Positions 6,649-8,898 of a stretch of DNA of 8,898 bases are shown here, piece by piece. The DNA is from DASVDK01 sp036381125 [NCBI: Thermodesulfobacteriota bacterium] (GTDB lineage Bacteria; DASVDK01): the NCBI GenBank assembly GCA_036381125.1, contig DASVDK010000019.1:1-8898 (forward strand), read 5' to 3'. Position numbers and translations under genes: made by a program. How positions within the stretch are numbered: the first letter of the stretch is position 1; the number at the start of each line of letters is the position of its first letter. The notes under the pieces were generated by a model. The model searched no databases. It was not told where the DNA came from and saw nothing but the letters and a program-made list of their open reading frames with translations.

Positions 6649-6657
6649 ATCTTACCA
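6649..6657 (-). promoter_or_regulatory. Candidate extended -10 promoter for the MoxR/CoxE operon
   Basis: On the minus strand this reads TGGTAAGAT, a TGn extension joined to TAAGAT (4 of 6 against TATAAT), 44 bp before the MoxR ATG. No good -35 box lies 16-18 bp upstream, as expected for an extended -10 promoter. It is in the divergent intergenic region, so position supports it, but the motif is short. Confidence 0.35.
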
Positions 6658-6685
6658 CGCGAGCCGCGCTCGGGCTGCCGGCCGC

Positions 6686-6714
6686 TTGACAAACGCACCC
6701 GAAAGAGATAGAGA
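6686..6714 (+). promoter_or_regulatory. Sigma-70-type promoter upstream of the ytxH-dcd-PHP gene group
   Basis: A perfect TTGACA -35 hexamer (6686-6691) is followed by a 17-bp spacer and TAGAGA (6709-6714), which matches the -10 consensus at 3 of 6 positions. The stretch is locally A-rich in an otherwise GC-rich region. Transcription would begin near 6721, giving a leader of about 44 nt before the YtxH start. The -35 match and optimal spacing make this the best promoter in the window; the weak -10 lowers confidence. Confidence 0.5.
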
Positions 6715-6764
6715 AGTCGAGCACTTACACACTTCGCGCGCGAGGCGCAGGGAGGGTGAAAGCC

Positions 6765-7154
6765 ATGGCGGACATCTACACGGACGAGCGCAGGCGGGCG
6801 ACGGACAACGGCTCGGGCGCGTGGGTGGCGTTCCTGGCCGGTACGGCCATCGGCGCCGGCCTCGCGCTGCTGCTCGCGCCGCGGCCCGGCAGCGAGACGC
6901 GCAAGGCGCTCCGTCAGTCGATGGAGGGGGCCGAGGGGGTCATCAAGGCCAACCTCGACCGCGGCCTCGCACTCTTCGACGAGGCCAGGGCGCGCATCGG
7001 CGAGGCGATCGAGGCGGGCAAGGAGGCGGCGCGCCGGGAGTCGCAGCGCCTCAGCCGCGAGTGGTCGGCCTCGCAGGGCCAGGCGAGCGCCGAGGGTGGT
7101 CAGGCGACCGGCCAGGGCGTGGGCGAGCCGGCCGGCCAGACGCCGCGCGGCTGA
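6765..7154 (+). CDS. YtxH domain-containing membrane-anchored protein
   Basis: A 129-residue protein with the YtxH pattern: a short polar N-terminus, one membrane segment WVAFLAGTAIGAGLALLLAP (20-39), and directly after it the hallmark APRPGSETRKALRQSM (38-53). A charged amphipathic helix follows (about 54-100, rich in Ala, Glu, Arg and Lys, probably coiled coil), then a Gln/Gly-rich low-complexity tail (102-127). Members are common small envelope or stress-associated proteins whose molecular role is poorly known; some are labelled gas-vesicle-like on weak grounds. I chose ATG 6765 because GGAGG (6751-6755) lies 9 nt ahead of it; the in-frame GTG at 6756 abuts that site and cannot use it. It is the first gene after the rightward promoter and sits 13 bp before the dCTP deaminase start, so the two are likely co-transcribed. 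Confidence 0.85.
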   Translation: MADIYTDERRRATDNGSGAWVAFLAGTAIGAGLALLLAPRPGSETRKALRQSMEGAEGVIKANLDRGLALFDEARARIGEAIEAGKEAARRESQRLSREWSASQGQASAEGGQATGQGVGEPAGQTPRG

Positions 7155-7167
7155 TCGGCCGGCGTCC

Positions 7168-8328
7168 GTGGGCATCGGCGCGTCGGCTCCGTCCCTTCCC
7201 GTGCGCCTCCGGTCGCGCGGCGCGCTCTGGCCGCGGCAGCGCCTCGCCGCGGCGCTCGCGGAGGGCCTGATCGTCGCCGACACGCCGATCGAGCCGCGGC
7301 AACTGCAGCCGGCGTCGCTCGACCTCAGGCTCGGCCGCCGCGCCATCCGCGTCCGGTCGAGCTTCCTGCCGGGCAGCTCCACCGTGGCCGAGCGCCTCCA
7401 GTCGCTCGCCATGTACGACCTGCCGCTCGACCGCGACGACGGCGGCATCCTCGAGCGGGGGCACGTCTACATCATCCCTCTCGAGGAGCGGCTGCGGCTG
7501 CCGCGCGGCGTGCGAGGCAAGGCCAATCCCAAGTCCACGACCGGCCGCCTCGACGTGTTCACCCGGGTCGTCACCGACCGCCACTGGCGGTTCGACGAGA
7601 TCTCGGCCGGCTACGCGGGGCCGCTCTACCTCGAGGTCGTGCCCTCGTCGTTCACGATCCGCGTGAAGGCCGGCATGTCGCTGAACCAGCTGCGCCTCAT
7701 GGAGGGCGACCCGCACCTGGACGACGACGAGATCCTGGCGCTCAACGCCGAGCGCCGCCTGCTGCTCGGCCCCAAGGGGGGGCGCCGCGAGGCGGTGATC
7801 GAGAACGGGCTCTACCTCGGCGTCGACCTCGTCGGCCGGACCAGCGGCGGCCTCATCGGGTACAAGGCCAAGAAGAACTCCGCGGTCATCGACCTCTCGA
7901 AGGTCGGCCACTACGACCCGCTCGACTTCTGGGAGCCGATCGGCAGCCGGGAGGGGAGGAGCGGGCTCATCCTCGAGCCGGAGGAGTTCCTCATCCTCGC
8001 GTCCAAGGAGAAGGTCCAGGTCCCGCCCGACCTCGCGGCCGAGATGGTGGCGTACGACGTGACCAACGGCGAGCTGCGCACGCACTACGCCGGCTTCTTC
8101 GATCCGGGCTTCGGCTACCGGCCCGACGAGCCCGACAACCCGGGCACGCGGGCGGTGCTCGAGGTGCGGGCGCACGAGGTCCCCTTCCAGCTCGAGGACG
8201 GGCAGCTCTTCTGCAAGCTCGTCTTCGAGCGGTTGACGGAGCCCCCCGACGTCGCGTATGGTGCCGCGCTCGCGTCCTCCTACCAGAACCAGGAGCTGAC
8301 GCTCAGCAAGCAGTTCCGGCGCCCGTAG
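7168..8328 (+). CDS. dcd: 2'-deoxycytidine 5'-triphosphate deaminase, two-domain form
   Basis: A protein of about 386 residues carrying two dUTPase/DCD-fold units, roughly twice the length of the E. coli type Dcd (about 190 residues). Dcd converts dCTP to dUTP and ammonia, feeding dTMP synthesis. The first unit shows the family opening QLQPASLDLRLG (45-56), the phosphate-binding ANPKSTTGRLDVFTR (119-133) and YLEVVPS (154-160), whose E156 is the candidate catalytic glutamate. The second unit has KNSAVIDLSKVGHYDPLDFW (236-255), LILEPEEFLILASKEKVQVP (267-286), GFFDPGFGY (309-317) and AVLEVR (329-334), with E332 in the equivalent place but no second PKSxxGR. It resembles the long form best known to me from Alphaproteobacteria. 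The start is uncertain: GTG 7168 avoids overlap with the YtxH gene, GTG 7201 would also keep the whole family core, and neither has a clear ribosome-binding site. The PHP gene follows after 12 bp. Confidence 0.85.
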   Translation: MGIGASAPSLPVRLRSRGALWPRQRLAAALAEGLIVADTPIEPRQLQPASLDLRLGRRAIRVRSSFLPGSSTVAERLQSLAMYDLPLDRDDGGILERGHVYIIPLEERLRLPRGVRGKANPKSTTGRLDVFTRVVTDRHWRFDEISAGYAGPLYLEVVPSSFTIRVKAGMSLNQLRLMEGDPHLDDDEILALNAERRLLLGPKGGRREAVIENGLYLGVDLVGRTSGGLIGYKAKKNSAVIDLSKVGHYDPLDFWEPIGSREGRSGLILEPEEFLILASKEKVQVPPDLAAEMVAYDVTNGELRTHYAGFFDPGFGYRPDEPDNPGTRAVLEVRAHEVPFQLEDGQLFCKLVFERLTEPPDVAYGAALASSYQNQELTLSKQFRRP

Positions 8329-8340
8329 CGCAGGGGAGAC

Positions 8341-8898
8341 ATGCCGCACCTCAAGGGCAACCTCCACACCCACACGACCTTCTCCGACGGGCGCCTCCCG
8401 ATGGAGGAGGTCGTGCGCCGCTACCGGGAGCTGGGGTACGACTTCCTCGCCGTCACCGACCACGAGCCGGGGCTCCACCCGACCTACTGGTCGGCCATCC
8501 CGCGCGAGGTCCCGGGGATGATCGTCTTCCCCGGGCTCGAGCTGTCCTATCCCTACCTGGGGGGCCAGCACATCGGCCTCGTCAACGGCGACACGGAGAA
8601 GCTCTACGTCTTCAACCACCCCAACGTCTTCGGCCTCACCGTCGCGGACGTGCGCGACGCGGTGGCGCAGATCGCGCCTCGCCTCGAGATCCACGCGGTG
8701 GAGACGACGCACCACGCGCGCTACCTCCCCGAGTACGACGTCCCCGACCTGCCGCTCCCCAAGGTCGCCACGGACGACGCGCACGGCCCCGAGGAGATCG
8801 GCCGCGCCTGGGTCGAGGTGAACGCGAGGCGCGAGAAGGACGCGATCCTCCGGGCCATCAAGGCCGGGGACTTCGCGCTCGGCTTCCGCGACCCGGTC
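8341..8898 (+). CDS. PHP-domain metal-dependent phosphoesterase, N-terminal part (3' end outside window)
   Basis: An open frame of 186 codons from ATG 8341, running off the right edge. The PHP metal-binding motifs appear in order: GNLHTHTTFSDG (6-17; H9, H11, D16), AVTDHEPG (37-44; D40, H41), FPGLELSY (63-70; E67), a QHIG (76-79) and NHPN (92-95) region, HAVETTHH (118-125) and TDDAHGPEEIG (144-154; D145/D146, H148). These histidines and acids bind a di- or trinuclear metal centre that hydrolyses phosphoesters in this superfamily. No signal peptide is seen and the domain begins at the very N-terminus. GGGGAG at 8333-8338 serves as ribosome-binding site at short spacing. The substrate cannot be assigned; relatives include RNase AM (YciV) and uncharacterised nucleases. 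The 12-bp gap after the dCTP deaminase gene suggests co-transcription. It could also be a longer protein with further domains beyond the edge. Confidence 0.85.
   Translation, partial: MPHLKGNLHTHTTFSDGRLPMEEVVRRYRELGYDFLAVTDHEPGLHPTYWSAIPREVPGMIVFPGLELSYPYLGGQHIGLVNGDTEKLYVFNHPNVFGLTVADVRDAVAQIAPRLEIHAVETTHHARYLPEYDVPDLPLPKVATDDAHGPEEIGRAWVEVNARREKDAILRAIKAGDFALGFRDPV

Noticed and set aside
6605-6724. N-terminal extension of the MoxR ATPase by 40 residues
   Set aside because: It runs through the divergent promoter elements and does not resemble the family, whose usual opening starts at ATG 6604.
4440-7448. A single 1002-codon open frame on the minus strand covering the VWA gene, the MoxR gene and the divergent region
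   Set aside because: Only the last 416 codons look like protein. The rest is Arg/Pro/Gly-rich, overlaps the well-supported MoxR, YtxH and dCTP deaminase genes in other frames, and is explained by the scarcity of stop codons at high GC.
7168-8328. Anti-phage dCTP deaminase defence gene
   Set aside because: Described phage-defence dCTP deaminases are zinc-dependent cytidine-deaminase-fold proteins with a P-loop kinase part. This protein has the DCD/dUTPase fold and no P-loop, so a housekeeping role is likelier.

Overview
The window is a high-GC (roughly 70% or more by eye) bacterial chromosomal segment with dense gene packing, several GTG starts and many long spurious antisense frames. The gene content (aerobic GlpD, a MoxR/CoxE-type pair, a two-domain dCTP deaminase, a YtxH protein, a GT4 glycosyltransferase) and a RAYT/REP-like palindrome fit an uncultivated high-GC Gram-negative-type lineage, for example Myxococcota/Desulfobacterota relatives, Binatota or Rokubacteria/Methylomirabilota. 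That assignment is inference; there is no rRNA or other phylogenetic marker here.

Layout. (1) 2-475 (+): the 3' end of a glycerol-3-phosphate dehydrogenase gene. (2) 378-3200 (-): a three-gene operon transcribed leftward, methyltransferase, GT4 glycosyltransferase, methyltransferase, with 7-bp spacing and a 4-bp ATGA overlap. It runs tail-to-tail into glpD with about 98 bp of overlap. It looks like a surface-glycan or glycolipid tailoring unit. (3) 3201-3433: a non-coding gap holding a lower-GC, REP/MITE-like cluster of GGTCAGG-type repeats with imperfect terminal inverted repeats. (4) 3434-4153 (-): an exported transglutaminase-like cysteine-peptidase-fold protein, followed by 286 bp of non-coding DNA with a short perfect dyad. 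(5) 4440-6604 (-): a MoxR AAA+ ATPase followed 8 bp later by a CoxE-type von Willebrand A protein, a chaperone pair probably acting on metal-enzyme or complex maturation. (6) 6605-6764: a divergent promoter region, with a perfect TTGACA -35 box facing right. (7) 6765-8898 (+): YtxH-family membrane protein, two-domain dCTP deaminase and the start of a PHP-domain phosphoesterase, closely spaced and probably co-transcribed.

Most of this is ordinary chromosomal content. I found no convincing undescribed system. The points most worth a second look are the repeat relic at 3251-3422, the MoxR/CoxE pair with no target enzyme beside it, the glycosyltransferase lacking the usual EX7E glutamates, and the transglutaminase-like protein whose third catalytic residue is not evident.
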